A stretch of DNA of 64,000 bases from Sycobia sp. Sy_11 (taxonomy: Eukaryota; Arthropoda; Insecta; Hymenoptera; Epichrysomallidae), in the NCBI GenBank assembly GCA_018907035.1, contig JACCIC010000001.1, forward strand, positions 4,322,001 to 4,386,000. The letters run 5' to 3'. Within the stretch, counting starts at the first letter, position 1; each line of letters opens with the position of its first letter. The translations under genes were made by a program, and so were the position numbers. Positions 51,060 through 62,545 of this stretch are shown here, one piece after another. A model generated the notes under the pieces. That model ran no database searches. It was given only the letters and a program-made list of their open reading frames with translations, and was not told where the DNA came from.

Positions 51060-51970
51060 AGCATCTAAAAATGGAGATTAAAGATTACAGTTGCATGGTA
51101 TAAATGTGATCCATACATTAATAAATCTCATTTTGTTTAGTATGTTTTAACAAAATGGAAGAAAATATAAATTATATATAAATTTTGATTGAAAAATAAT
51201 GTGCGCATGCATATTTCCTTCATTTACTTACAAAGTTATTATATGCGTATAATACATTGTTTTTATTCTTCGACAAAAATAATGTGACAAGTAATTTTTA
51301 TTACCAAGGAAAATTAAAATTAAATACGAAATAAAATATTTTGTTTTATTATATTTTAAAATTCTTTTAAATTTATTAGTGTAAATATTTTATTAATATA
51401 CCTTAAGGGATGCATTGTATGAAATATTATGGAAATCTTTAATATCTGGATAGATCTGGGATATTACAGATCTTGGTGGTATTAGATTTTCGTAGTTATT
51501 TAAACCATTTATTTAAATGGAAATTCAGATTCATTGAAAAATATTACATTTGGATATATATCTTAAAAGTTACATTTAACTCATTAAGATAGATAAATTT
51601 AGGGCTCTGTCGTTACAACGTATATGATTAAAAGTAAATTTCGTCTAATTATTCAGACTTCGACTATTTTCATCAGCACCAAGGTTACGCGTCGATTTTC
51701 TTGACGAATATCAAATTAATTTTGTGCGCTACGCATTTATATTTACATTGACCTTTCTGTAGTGAAATTAGTAATTAATTTGTAAGCATCACCAACCATT
51801 CAATTATACTATACAGAATGTATACTTTTGAGACTTTCAGAACAATTTTTGAAATTATGTACTTGATAATGTATCTTATTTATTGGAAAATATTTGGATA
51901 TTATCAAAATATCTTTTTGAACAAATCGCAGTCTATTTGGATGTTTAATTTTAATCTAATTTAGATAATA

Positions 51971-52460
51971 AATTAATAAATATTTGTATCGGTCTTACAG
52001 TCTTTTTAATATAATATATTAAACTAATATAACGAGAGTCAGGCTGTACTTGTTTTCAAATCCTCTTGAGTAAAAATCAAATTAAATTAGAGTAAAAATT
52101 AAAGTAATAAAGAGAATAAAAATAAACTATATTTTAATAAACAATTTAGTCATTGAAGATGAACCGTGGCAATCCAAAACAGCGGGCATCTAAATTAAAT
52201 TTAAATTGAATATAGTGAGGGCTGTCAGGTTGTCGTTTGCTAATATAAAATATATTTTATTTTTATTATTTTGAATTTTTAATCTAATTTTATTTTATTT
52301 TTCGTGGTAATTTCTATTTTTAATTTTTCGGCGGTGATTATAAACAAGGACAGTCTGACTATTATTATCATAAGTATAATATATTATCATATAAAGACTT
52401 GAATATCGGTAAAAATATTTATTAATTTAATTCAGAACAGTCGACAGAAGTACAATTTTT
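51971..52460. repeat. Dispersed repeat block
   Basis: Two segments recur elsewhere in the window. AATTAATAAATATTT...GGTCTTACAGTC (51971-52002) recurs at 33220-33252. CAGTCTGACT followed about 90 bases later by AGTCGAC (52351-52445) has a counterpart with the same order and strand at 520-636. Copies are diverged and the ends are not definable by eye. Confidence 0.45.
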
Positions 52461-55380
52461 AATTTGAGATCTTGTTGATAGGTATTATATAAAGTGCCGA
52501 CTTTTCTAATATTAATGTTTTCTAATATTATGTGTACCTGATGATTTTTCTAATTCTCAACGTGATAATATTTTATAAAGATTTCCAAGTTTTATTTAGA
52601 GCGTTTCTTCCTTATGTTATAAAGAACTTATTTTATAAATATATTTTCTCAAATTGAATTTATTTTTTACTTTTTTATACTTTACTCTACAGTACGAATA
52701 ATTTAAAATACGAACGATTCTTAGGGCATAAATATTTATAATTTCAGCAGTTTCTAGTTCAATCAGTATATTATAGGTGAAAGTTCCATCGATTGCTTAA
52801 TGAATTGCATCTGCGGCAAATATATTTATTATTGAATTATTATGCATTTATCATATTTTACTATTATTATAAACATAATATATCAAAACTTTATTTATTA
52901 ACAAATGAATTTTCTATTTTTAAAATTTTTTATCTATTTTGATACAAGTTTTGATTACTTCAAATTTATTATATGATTGAGTTCGTAAAAAATATATTAC
53001 ATTTTTTAATATTTACTTAATAAACCGCAATCTCATCGGTGCTCGTAACTTTCATTTAACTACAGCTCCACATACATCATATGAATATTATTTAATTCTC
53101 TTATTCACTGCTTTTTCCAACATCCTCTCACAAATGTAAAATTTCTTGATTGAATAAGCTATAACCATAACAATCTTTTAAGTATCATCATGAATCTTTC
53201 ACAATGGTGACCAAACTAAAGAAACATGACAGTAATAAATATAATAATTTAATCATTCTATACTGTAGTTATCTAATGCTGATAAGCTTTAGTTGTTGCA
53301 AGCTATAAAAGCAGTACAGTAAAATAAAACCTAGCAGAATAACCTTTATACTGGCTCATATATATATATTTTTTTTTTCATTTATATGATACATTCCGTC
53401 TTTTATTTACCGTATATGAAATCTGTTAAAATAGGCCAGATATGAAGCCTCGAAATTAAAAAATCGACCGTCAGCATTGGCAGTATTTTGACAATAATGT
53501 CCCAATAATGCTAGCTGCTGTTCAGATACCAGACTAATGTATTGATGGAATTCTCTGCAGATTGTCACACGTGCGAATGTGCTGTGCACAGAATGCTCAA
53601 AATTTGCGGGGGTTGAACACGCGTGCGGGTGCGTACTCTGCATAAAATGTTTCAAATTGTGCGTGGTTCGGAAAATCGTACGGATCTGTCATATATAGAA
53701 TGTTAAAAGCGTGTGATTTTTCTTAAAAAATATATATTATAATTCATTAATTTAATAGTAATATTAAATGTATTATATTATAATAGTATTTAATAATAGT
53801 AATATTAAATGTGCAGATATGATTCATATTTATGGTATAGGATGACAATTTGTTTTGCCACATAAATATAATTAAATATTATTAATTTCTCAAATTGCAA
53901 ATATAATTTTTCTCATGTTTTTTATTGCAAATGATAATTGTTTTATTATATTTATGAAGGCAGTCAAAGCTTGATTATTATTATCTGATATATAAAAATA
54001 TAATGATTAAATTTATTTTTTGTTAATAAATTATTCATAAATATATAAACTAAATAATATTGAACTTTAATACAGACTATATTATATTATAACCATTTAT
54101 TTATTATGCGTATTACTATTTTGTCGATGGAATCCTCAGAACTAATTCTTAACTGTTATCTTCTGAAATTCCTGAAACAAATAAAAACTTATTAATAAAT
54201 GAAATCCAGTAATTATATATATTTACTATTCTTGAACAAATAAAAAACTCTTTTGAAATAAAAATAAGTGCATGTTCGCTATGAGTATTTTTAATATCCG
54301 CATTGACTTGTCGATTAGTAAATAACTTCTGTTTCAATATGCCATTTTAGTTTCATGCATAAATATAAGTTTGCTTTAATGCAAACATAAGTTATACATT
54401 ATATTTTTTACAAAAAAGACACCTTTTGTTAAATTAACAAAAGACTCTTGTTATATGTACCTTTATTAAATGTATACAAATACATACTGAAAACTTCTTT
54501 ATCATCGATGACCTATATATATTAATGTAGCTAATACTTTTATACTATACTATCAGCTATATTAAATACCCATTTATTTTCTTTTATATTTTACTATCAT
54601 CTTGAATCGGAAATCCTGAACTGTCTCTGCTACAGCCATAACTTTCATACTAAACAGCACATCACGTGTACACATATCTTGCATACTTCGGGCATAAAAA
54701 CTAAACTTATCATAATTTGCATTACTTTATTCTTTTAGCAACCGTGTTGCGAGAAAGGCTCCAGATCATGCACGTTTTGATGATTATCATAATCTCAAAC
54801 TTTTTATCAGAGCGTATTTCTAGAATGGGTAGAGATTAGGAACACGGTATGGGAAGTCCAACCGTGCGGCACATAATTTTTATAATGAGTACAGGTTTTG
54901 CTTCTCCAGATTGTGGAGCAAATGCGGAGATAGATCAGGGTACATATAAGAGTTTCATTCTGGAGGTAAATCCTGATAAGCATGTCTTGTTATCTGGGTT
55001 AACGTTGGAATTGTTGAGATTAATAAGGAATCATCCGAAGCCGATATTATAGAGTTATTGTGTATCCTATACCATTACCTTCACCAAATATTCAAGTCAA
55101 TGCTAAAGTGATGATTATTCAATCTTTTAAGCTAATATATGGAAATTAAATCTTAATAATAAACATCTATATGTAAAATTAAATCTTAATAATAAACCAC
55201 AAAAAGAACTGTACATTTATATTGGATGATATATCTTTGCAACAATTTTTGTGCTGGGTTTTTACATGTGATTTGAAGAAATCTATAGTCTTTCTGGCAA
55301 TAATATCATAATTATTTAGAAACTAGCATTTTTTGTTTGATACAATTATTAATTACTATAAATTATAAATATATATATCT

Positions 55381-55585
55381 ATATTTTTTTTATGTTATTT
55401 AACGTCGCTATATTTATGCTTCCAAATATCTGTGCTAATCAGTGACGGAGGTCTACGATGTGTTTGTAACCAAAGCACATGTAAATTATTATAGCGGTGC
55501 CTGTATCAATCGGCCGAGACCGGGATTTGAACTCGGATCACCAAGTTACTAGTCCTTCGCTCTAGCGATCGAGCCATCGTAGGCC
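55381..55585 (-). mobile_element. tRNA-derived SINE, copy 2
   Basis: The minus strand starts GGCCTACGATGGCTCGATCG and continues to GATCCGAGTTCAAATCCCGG, a well-kept B box. It then shares the same body as copy 1 (TTACAAACACATCGTAG, ACTGATTAGCACA, GACGTTAAATAACATAAAA). It is better preserved than copy 1 in the tRNA head. The anticodon arm does not fold into a standard 5-bp stem with a 7-base loop, so it is a SINE head and not a functional tRNA gene. Confidence 0.85.
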
Positions 55586-56039
55586 TCTGTATATCTATAT
55601 ATGTAAATACAAATTTAATATTAGTTTGAGATTTATAAAATTATAGTCATCATATTTTGCTGTTTTGTTGCCAAAGAAGATCACAAAAAAATAGTATTAT
55701 ACAAATAAGAGTATAATAAGAGTAAATCATTTATAGAAACCGAGTATAAGTTATTGCTGAGCCTGTGCACACCAAGGGATGCTTATAAAAATAAATAAAA
55801 GCATATCGAATATTTTTTTAAGCTTATCTCCTTTGGCGTTCTCTTGCGTGAAATCAGTTGTATCTTTGTAAAATCCCTTTCAAAACTATTATTGAATACT
55901 ATTCATACGCTTTTACCTGTAATACCATACACAATAGTATTTACCAAAAACATAATATATTTCATATGAATTTTTTTACTATGTGTTCTGCAGAATACTA
56001 TTAATGCCTTTTAACGTAAATTATGGTATTCATTTTTAG

Positions 56040-56380
56040 CTAAGAATTTACAACCACAAGGGATTATTGGTGGTCAGCAAGCGATTAGAAATCAATTTAA
56101 GTATCAAGTAGCCCTGCTTAGAGATAATGTTCCTGTTTGTGGAGGTGCCCTTCTTGATAGTAGATTTATGATCACTGCGGCACATTGTGTCGTTGAAGCT
56201 GAGACAGGAAACTTTATGTCTGGTCGCTTTACTGTTATCATTGCTACTTCTACATTGTTTCTTCCAGGAAGCACGGTGATCAGAGATACAGTGAAGCGTG
56301 TATTTATTCTCAAAGAATTTAATCATTTTCAAGATTCCGAGGGATCAGTTGGATACATAGCCGACATCGCTTTAGTAAAG
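56040..56380 (+). CDS. Copy B exon 2: IIGG, His57, Asp102
   Basis: The acceptor is CATTTTTAG and the entry is phase 1 with CT, exactly as in copy A. It contains VPVCGGALLDSRFMITAAHC and ends ADIALVK at AAG|GTAACT (phase 0). It has 113 complete codons, one fewer than in copy A. Confidence 0.92.
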
Positions 56381-58837
56381 GTAACTGGTGAATTATTACA
56401 TATTGTATACATCGTATTTAAAAGAAAAAATCTATCTATTTATGCATGATTCATTTAATTCATAAAAATTCCAATTAAAGATGCTGCAATGAAATCAGTA
56501 TGTATTATTATAATTAAGTATTGATAAAATGAATACTATTTGACTCCATTTACTTCAAGCGTATTCTTAATATAATTAATCTAATTACTTTTTTAAAGTG
56601 AAATGATAAAGCATGGAAATCACGTTGCATTCAAAGTGACAAAAATGTGCCAAAAAAGGCTGGATATTTTGTCAGATTTTCTTAAAAAAAAAATGAAATT
56701 ATTTCGTTGTTTTTCATCGGTTGTAACCTCGAATTGAATCTTGAAAACGAGTAATAAGATTATTTCAAGATTTAAATGTGAAACGTCTTTTGACCGCTTC
56801 ATATGCTGTAAATTAAAATTAAATTCAAGTTCAGATATATGTCGTATTAGAAATCAAAGTCATTTTTATGCGTTATTTTCAATAAAAATAGTCCCTTGTC
56901 GTATAAAGCTATTAATGAACATGTCTAATGAAATAAGAATAAAGATGAAATGTTATCCCATTTTACAATAGCTTAACTGACTTTATTTTCTTTTAATTTC
57001 TAAATTGATAATATTTCTTTTTATGTTAAAATTATTTTAAATTTAGAAGAGTAAGCCAGCAGATATGGATAATAGTTTTATTCCTGTTTCGTAGGATTTA
57101 ACGAAGCAACTCTAATTATCTACAATGAATCTTTAAAGTATCGACAGTTAACAGAAATTTTTTAAATATGGCGCTTTCTTATTTATAAATCAATAATATT
57201 CTCCAATTGCATTTGGTATAATATGCAGCAAGATAAATTTTTGCGATGAAAACCTCTATTTTTGGAACAGAATTAGAATTGAAAATAATATTTGAACAAA
57301 AAAATGTTCTTTTCCGTTGGTGAGTGTAAGAAATCAAAACGTGCTGCCAACGATAGGCTGCTACGAGCTCTAGTCTACGAATACCGGGACAGATGGGCAG
57401 ATTCACACACAAATTAAAAATATTTTAAAATAAAATCAGAAAATAAAAAATACTAGCGGAAAAAATATTAATAAGTTTTACGTTGCCGAAAGTAGTCAAT
57501 CGCTTACAAAGGTTAACGAATGTCTAAAATGCGTCACACTACGTTTACTCGCTTGAAAGTTTGTACGTTACATGCGTGAACAGTGTATTTTCTTAGATCA
57601 CATTTTACACATTTATTTATGTTATTACATATAAAATTTACCTGGCATAGGAGCATCAGAACTCTTGTTCTTAACTATTATTTTTCTGGCACTGATAATA
57701 CAGGTTGCTATTAAAAAATATATTTATTTTACTATACAGTATAGGAAATTTAACTAAAAGGAAGTACTAATAATTTTTAATAAATAAAGAAATATAATTT
57801 GTGAAGACAAACCATTCGGTTCTAACTTTAGAGGAATCATTTTGGAGATAATCACAATTACGTTCATCAGACTGAATCAAATTTAGTACCTATATTTTAA
57901 GGTCTCTTCTTATTAGATTGAGTATCGAAAAATATTAAATGAAAAACTTGGGTTGTTAAAAAAATATATCCTTGGAAATATCTGGTTTGTCCATACTTTC
58001 GTAATATAATTTCTATAAAATAATAAATTTATTATTTCCAGCGTCTCTTAGTGAATAAATGTGCATACATTCTGAATCTATTCTCGTTATATCTTTGCAT
58101 TTTGATTTACATTTTTATATTATTCGTCTAACAAATGTTGACTAGATTTTTTTTTTCTCAAGTAAATGTAAAATATTTTTAATCATATTATCTACATTTC
58201 AGTTAAAAGGCAGATTAAAACTTGATGATGATTCCAATTTAGAAACTTTGGAGATAAATAGTTATTTTAATGAATTGGATGTAACCGAGAAAAAATTGAT
58301 TATAACTGGTTTTGGATATAGTTATCTTTCCTATATAAAAGATCCATTAACTCAGGAATCTAAAGGTTTTGGATATTCTGATCGACATTTACGATTTGCT
58401 GAGGTTGATATAGTAGATGACTCAGTATGTAAAAACTATCATCAATACTATCAATCAAAGAAAAATCTCTGTGCCAAAGTAAGGCAACAGTCTATGCGTG
58501 AAAATGAAGGCACATGTCAAGTACGTAACATTTATTAATACAATGATTTATATGGAAAATATGATCTGCTTTTATAATTTTTTAATGGTATATATTTAAA
58601 TAGGGAGATCATGGTAATCCGCTTGTTTACGATGGTAATATTTTGGTTGGAGTATTGTCTGCTAACTCAAGTGGTTGTTATGAAAACGAAGAACCTGCCG
58701 TTTATACAAATGTTGCATATTATTCAGAATTTATAAAAAATGTATTACAACGAAAATTAACTCCCGACATGCGCACTGCCACCTGGAGGAAGAAGTCACT
58801 ATTTCATTCGGAAAAAAAACTTATGGAAGGTTACTAA
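56040..58837 (+). CDS. Serine protease homologue, copy B (catalytic Ser replaced by His), 5' partial
   Basis: Exons 56040-56380, 58203-58520 and 58604-58837 give about 296 residues from the phase-1 acceptor to the stop; the signal exon is not identified. It reads AKNLQPQG (first residue split) then IIGG. His57 is in MITAAHC and Asp102 in ADIALVK, but the active-site block is GDHGNP, so Ser195 is His. Residue 189 is Gly, 214-216 reads Ser-Ala-Asn and 226 is Ala. No basic residue precedes IIGG. Intron positions and phases equal copy A's. A long C-terminal tail with DMRTATWRKKSLF parallels copy A. Loss of Ser195 predicts no peptidase activity. Insect serine protease homologues often act as cofactors or binding proteins in immune or venom secretions, but nothing here shows which. 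Confidence 0.87.
58203..58520 (+). CDS. Copy B exon 3: middle of protease domain
   Basis: The acceptor is CTACATTTCAG; 106 codons. It begins LKGRLKLDDDSNLETL and contains LIITGFGYSY (the family ITGWG strand, Trp to Phe). Cysteines are in DDSVCKNY, KNLCAKV and EGTCQ. It ends at CAA|GTACGT. Intron 2 of this copy is 1.8 kb, against 211 bases in copy A. Confidence 0.92.
58604..58837 (+). CDS. Copy B exon 4: GDHGNP block and tail
   Basis: The acceptor TTTAAATAG comes after an 83-base intron. It begins GDHGNPLVYDGNILVG, then SSGCYENEEPAVYTNV, then a basic tail ending LMEGY before TAA. The frame is clean throughout, so the His at the catalytic serine position is a codon replacement (CAT), not a frameshift effect. 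Confidence 0.92.
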   Translation, partial: GDHGNPLVYDGNILVGVLSANSSGCYENEEPAVYTNVAYYSEFIKNVLQRKLTPDMRTATWRKKSLFHSEKKLMEGY

Positions 58838-60828
58838 GCTTTTAGTAAATTAAAGTAAATAATATAGATTAAATAGCCAATATCGCGCACGTTAATTTAG
58901 AGAACTATTTTTTCAGAGATCTTTGATTTGTTTTACCATTCTTAATATCTATTTATTTGTAGTCTATGATATAATAATACCTAACGCGCATAAAAAATTA
59001 TTTTGAATAGCCTTTTGTTAATTGATATTGAGATGACGATTGAAACTGGTCTAACTTGCCGTCCTTGATTTATATTTTTGATAAAACATCATAAGCCTCT
59101 TCCTCAATTTCTTGGCTTTAGTAAATACTAAAAAAATAATGACTTTAATCTCTTTTATATGTGTAAATATAAAGAAGGACGAATTTAACGAAGTGCACAA
59201 GACGATTAGTACGTAAAATATTTCATTCCGATTTTTACATCTATCAGTGTGTCGATCACGTCTACATTTATGGTCCTTTCGAAGAATCTAAGTATAAGTG
59301 TGATAATATTCATTTATATTTAACCTTAACTACAACGTAGTATTTAAATTTATTTATATTACTGGTTAGTAAAATATCGTTAATAATTGCCAGCCTATTT
59401 AATGTTTTATTACTATTGGCTATTATCGACAATATGCGTATAAATAATGTAAATATTATGAGAACACTTTGGAAATAAAATTTTTTCAATACAGATTCTC
59501 GTAGAGGACAATAAATATGGTCGAAATATTGATAGTTTTAAATTTTTAATATATAAAAATTTTATATGCCACTAAATTGTCTTTGCAATTGAGTGCATTA
59601 ATCTTATTTATATTGAACGAAAATTATCGAAAATCAACTTTTCTAGCATTTTGAACACTAATCGATTAACTATAATACATATTAATAGGAAGTTAAATTA
59701 ATTATAAAATGCCTATTAACGTTCTTGCTATCAGTATATTGGAAAGCCTTGTGTTTTTAAGTACTAAAAATTATATACTAGATGTTCGTAAAGGACTAAA
59801 ATCATTGTATACATGAATAAATAATTCGTCTGTTAAAAATATGTTAAATAGAAATGTAATTTTCAATTATCGCTATTTTGAGCTACTATGAAAGAATGAA
59901 GTTCATCATGAAGTTTTTCATGTTGAATCAATTTAGTTTCAAGGCATATTTAAACTATGTATTTGAAATATAAATTGCTATAATTGACTTCATATGATGT
60001 TAAAAAGCTGATATCCAAGGTCTTTATCGTTACTATTTCTTACTATCTTTGAATCTATAATCTACTTTATCTATATTATTTTATTACTCGGAATATTTTT
60101 TTCAAACTTGCTAAAGTTTTAACCTTTCTCGAGCATCCTGTATAATAAAATCTACTTAATTGTAAGCGTAAATACGGAATACAATTAAGAACTATAATTA
60201 ACAATGAATTAGAATTATTGTAAAAAATAAATTATATTAGTTGCAATAATTATTATTAACAAATAATTTTAAGATTTAGACACGATTAACATGTGGCAAT
60301 GTATGGTTCTTTTTAGCGAGTTCTAAAGGTTCATCCTCCTCCACTCGCACTCAAAACAGGCTTTTCTTCAAGAAATTTTTTAAAAAAACCTAATAAGCAT
60401 TTTGATATGATTGATTTTGGAACTAATAAATAAATATTTAAAGTACACCGACAAAAATTTTTATTTATTTTTAGCCGTTTTTATTTACGAAATTTTTAAG
60501 CAAATGTGTCTCCTAAAAACTAATGGAGATAACTGGCGAGGTAGAAAATATCATCTAAAACAGAAAAATCAATTAGATTTAGATTTAATAAATAACGCTA
60601 GTAATGACTCGTTCATAAAATTGGGAATGTTTACCAAAATACACAAAGAATTTACAAAGAAACGTTATTAAAATTAAAATTTTCACTGAAGTTTAAAATG
60701 GTGTATAACTATAAATTTAGGAAATATATTTATTTTACTCGTACTTAGATGCTTTTTATAGTTGTATAAATTATTTTTTCTACAATATGAGTTAGAAACG
60801 AGATCGCCAGTATTTTAATAAGGAAGGT
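58838..60828. other. AT-rich, no gene seen
   Basis: Downstream flank of copy B. The 86-codon plus-strand frame at 60411-60671 starts inside AT-rich sequence and has no recognisable domain. No signal-peptide exon with a phase-1 donor was found here. Confidence 0.5.
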
Positions 60829-61023
60829 TTATTCGATTATTACATAGTCACAATCCATCAGAAAATTGTTAAAAGTTTCTTGTTTTGAATATCTGTACTC
60901 AATGGCGATGAATTCTTCAACGCTTTGTCGGTGTTCGGTTTCATCCTCTAAAATGAATAACGACTCCACAAATGAAAATAAGATGACACATAAGTACGAA
61001 AAGCGAAGTGTATGAAAAAACAT
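60829..61023 (-). CDS. Candidate 64-aa secreted peptide, intronless
   Basis: Minus-strand ATG at 61023 opens a frame with a clear signal-peptide profile: MFFHTLRFSYLCVILFSFVE, with basic residues before a hydrophobic core. A 44-residue acidic mature part follows, including DETEHRQSVEEFIAIEYRYS, with a single Cys and no known domain. TATAAGGG lies about 100 bases upstream (61128-61121 on the minus strand). The stop TAA overlaps AATAAA (60833-60828), giving a compact TATA-ORF-polyA unit. Base composition is less AT-biased than its surroundings. It lies between protease copies B and C on the opposite strand. No homologue comes to mind; a chance frame remains possible. Confidence 0.4.
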   Translation of the reverse strand: MFFHTLRFSYLCVILFSFVESLFILEDETEHRQSVEEFIAIEYRYSKQETFNNFLMDCDYVIIE

Positions 61024-61132
61024 AAAATAAAGTAAAGCGATGTGTTTACGAATTAGATGAAAGTAGAGAAAGGTACGTGAAGGATAGGAAGCAACATAAA
61101 TACGCAGAAACTGGTCGGTTCCCTTATATTAC

Positions 61133-61178
61133 TTGAAGTTCGTCATTGTAGCTGGCTCTTTCTTCTTATGTGTCAGAG
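61133..61178 (+). pseudogene. Possible degraded signal-peptide exon of copy C
   Basis: The plus strand reads TTG-AAG-TTC-GTC..., coding KFVIVAGSFFLCVRG after a TTG where an ATG would be expected, and ending in phase 1 before a GC dinucleotide (AGAG|GCCTAAG). It shares TTCGTCATTGTAG, in the same hydrophobic-core position, with copy A's exon 1, and TGTGT near the end. It could be the signal exon of copy C with a lost start codon, a non-AUG start, or a chance resemblance. No in-frame ATG lies between it and the upstream stop at 61097-61099. Confidence 0.3.
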
Positions 61179-61670
61179 GCCTAAGATTAATATTCCCAAA
61201 CAAAGCTCACATTTAGCCATATAAATTTAAAACTTAAAGCTTGGTTGATTATGAATAAATTAGAAATACAAGATTTCTTCTATTCCTCTTGTCCTTCATA
61301 TTTTTTAAATTGTATTCTTCTCATATCCGAGGCCTTCTAGTTAATTTAGAAGCGGTTGGTTTTTTGAGTTTTTTGTTAAGTGCTTCATAAAATTAATTTA
61401 TGTTTATTCCTGCCAATAAATTTATTTTTTGTTAAAAGGAATTCTGTAATTTTCCATTCATTTTGCTCACTTACGCATTTTCATTTGAGCATTTAATGAG
61501 AATGAAATCTCAACTTTGATATTAGTTTCTCATTATTTATTGTTTTACGTAGTAATGTTTGTTTTAATGATGTATTCCTACATTATAAAGGTTTTCTATA
61601 TAAATTTTATTAATATTTTGTTTGTTATATCTAATTTTCTTGAAATTTCATGAAATAATGCATTGACGTG

Positions 61671-61690
61671 ATTATTATTATTATTATTTA
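61671..61690. repeat. Short (ATT)n tract
   Basis: Six ATT units. Confidence 0.85.
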
Positions 61691-62545
61691 CACAGTAAAA
61701 TAATTATTTATGGGTAGGTGATCCAAATTTTTTTTTCGATAAAGATATCGATTAAATATTTTAATCAGTTGAATCATTTGAATTTATTGAAGAGTCAGTA
61801 TATTTCATCCACTTTGGGGAATCATAAAAGTTTTTCCGTAAAAATAATATGTTTGCTCAATCAAAGTGAAATTCATATTTATATTTCTATAGTTAAGAAA
61901 TGACATTATATGTCATATGTAAAATCTTTCTGTTAATAAATAAAGCGCGATTCTAAATCTATAACTAATATAGAATTTACTCAAAGAGTAGTCGAACTTG
62001 AACATACAATGTTAACTGAACTCTGTTGTAGAAAAAATAATTTATTCGTAATTTTTGAAATGTAAGACTTTATTTTAATTTTAATCTAAGACCTATATTA
62101 ATATTTAAAATTATTAAATTTGATTTTACCTCAGACCACTCGAAAGTCGTTATATTGAGTCGACCGTATATGCGAATTTATTATGAAGATACTATATGAT
62201 ACAAGCTAAAAATGTGTATATTTTTAAAGGCTACTTTGAAACGTCAAACTACGAGTCTGAAACTGAAATTGTATTTCAAATTAAAATCTTTGTTTCATCT
62301 CGTTATTTTTCTGTCACTCTAGTAGATATTCATATACTGCCGTTTTGTTATTTTATTTTACTTAAACTGTTTTATAATTATAACCACATTGTTTACTATA
62401 AAATTACCTTGTTATAAACAAAAAGTTGATAAGAATTTGTCAAAAATAAAATAAAAAAATTTTAAATTTTCTTTGTGTTACTATATATTTCTGTACATTT
62501 GTATTTTTATTGTAAATATTTAGTTTTGATATATTTCTCTTTTAG

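Larger units (their letters stand above)
51060..56039. other. Intergenic between protease copies A and B
   Basis: AT-rich. A repeat block resembling 500-640 lies near 51971-52460 and a SINE at 55381-55585. There is a GC-richer patch at about 53420-53690 and a short unassigned plus-strand frame at 54849-55052. I searched here for copy B's signal exon. The best option is ATG at 54768 (MHVLMIIIISNFLSERISRM then phase-1 G|GTAGAG), but its donor is weak and it does not resemble copy A's exon 1, so I do not annotate it as a gene. Confidence 0.5.
61024..62545. other. AT-rich stretch before copy C exon
   Basis: Apart from the possible signal exon at 61133-61178 and a short (ATT)n tract at 61671-61690, it is AT-rich filler with no supported gene. 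The plus-strand frames at 61718-61903 and 62196-62417 look accidental. Confidence 0.5.

Noticed and set aside
53407..53655. 82-codon minus-strand frame in a GC-richer patch
   Set aside because: His/Cys-containing but with no motif spacing of a known domain; probably repeat-derived.
54768..55052. Signal exon or small gene upstream of copy B (ATG at 54768, and the 67-codon frame at 54849-55052)
   Set aside because: The hydrophobic start is suggestive, but the donor GTAGAG is weak, there is no resemblance to copy A exon 1, and the second frame has no known domain.
55496..55585. True tRNA gene on the minus strand
   Set aside because: The B box is good but the anticodon arm does not fold normally, and the sequence continues into a body shared with another copy, which marks a SINE.
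60411..60671. 86-codon plus-strand frame between copies B and C
   Set aside because: Starts in AT-rich filler, shows no domain, and does not match the protease tails.
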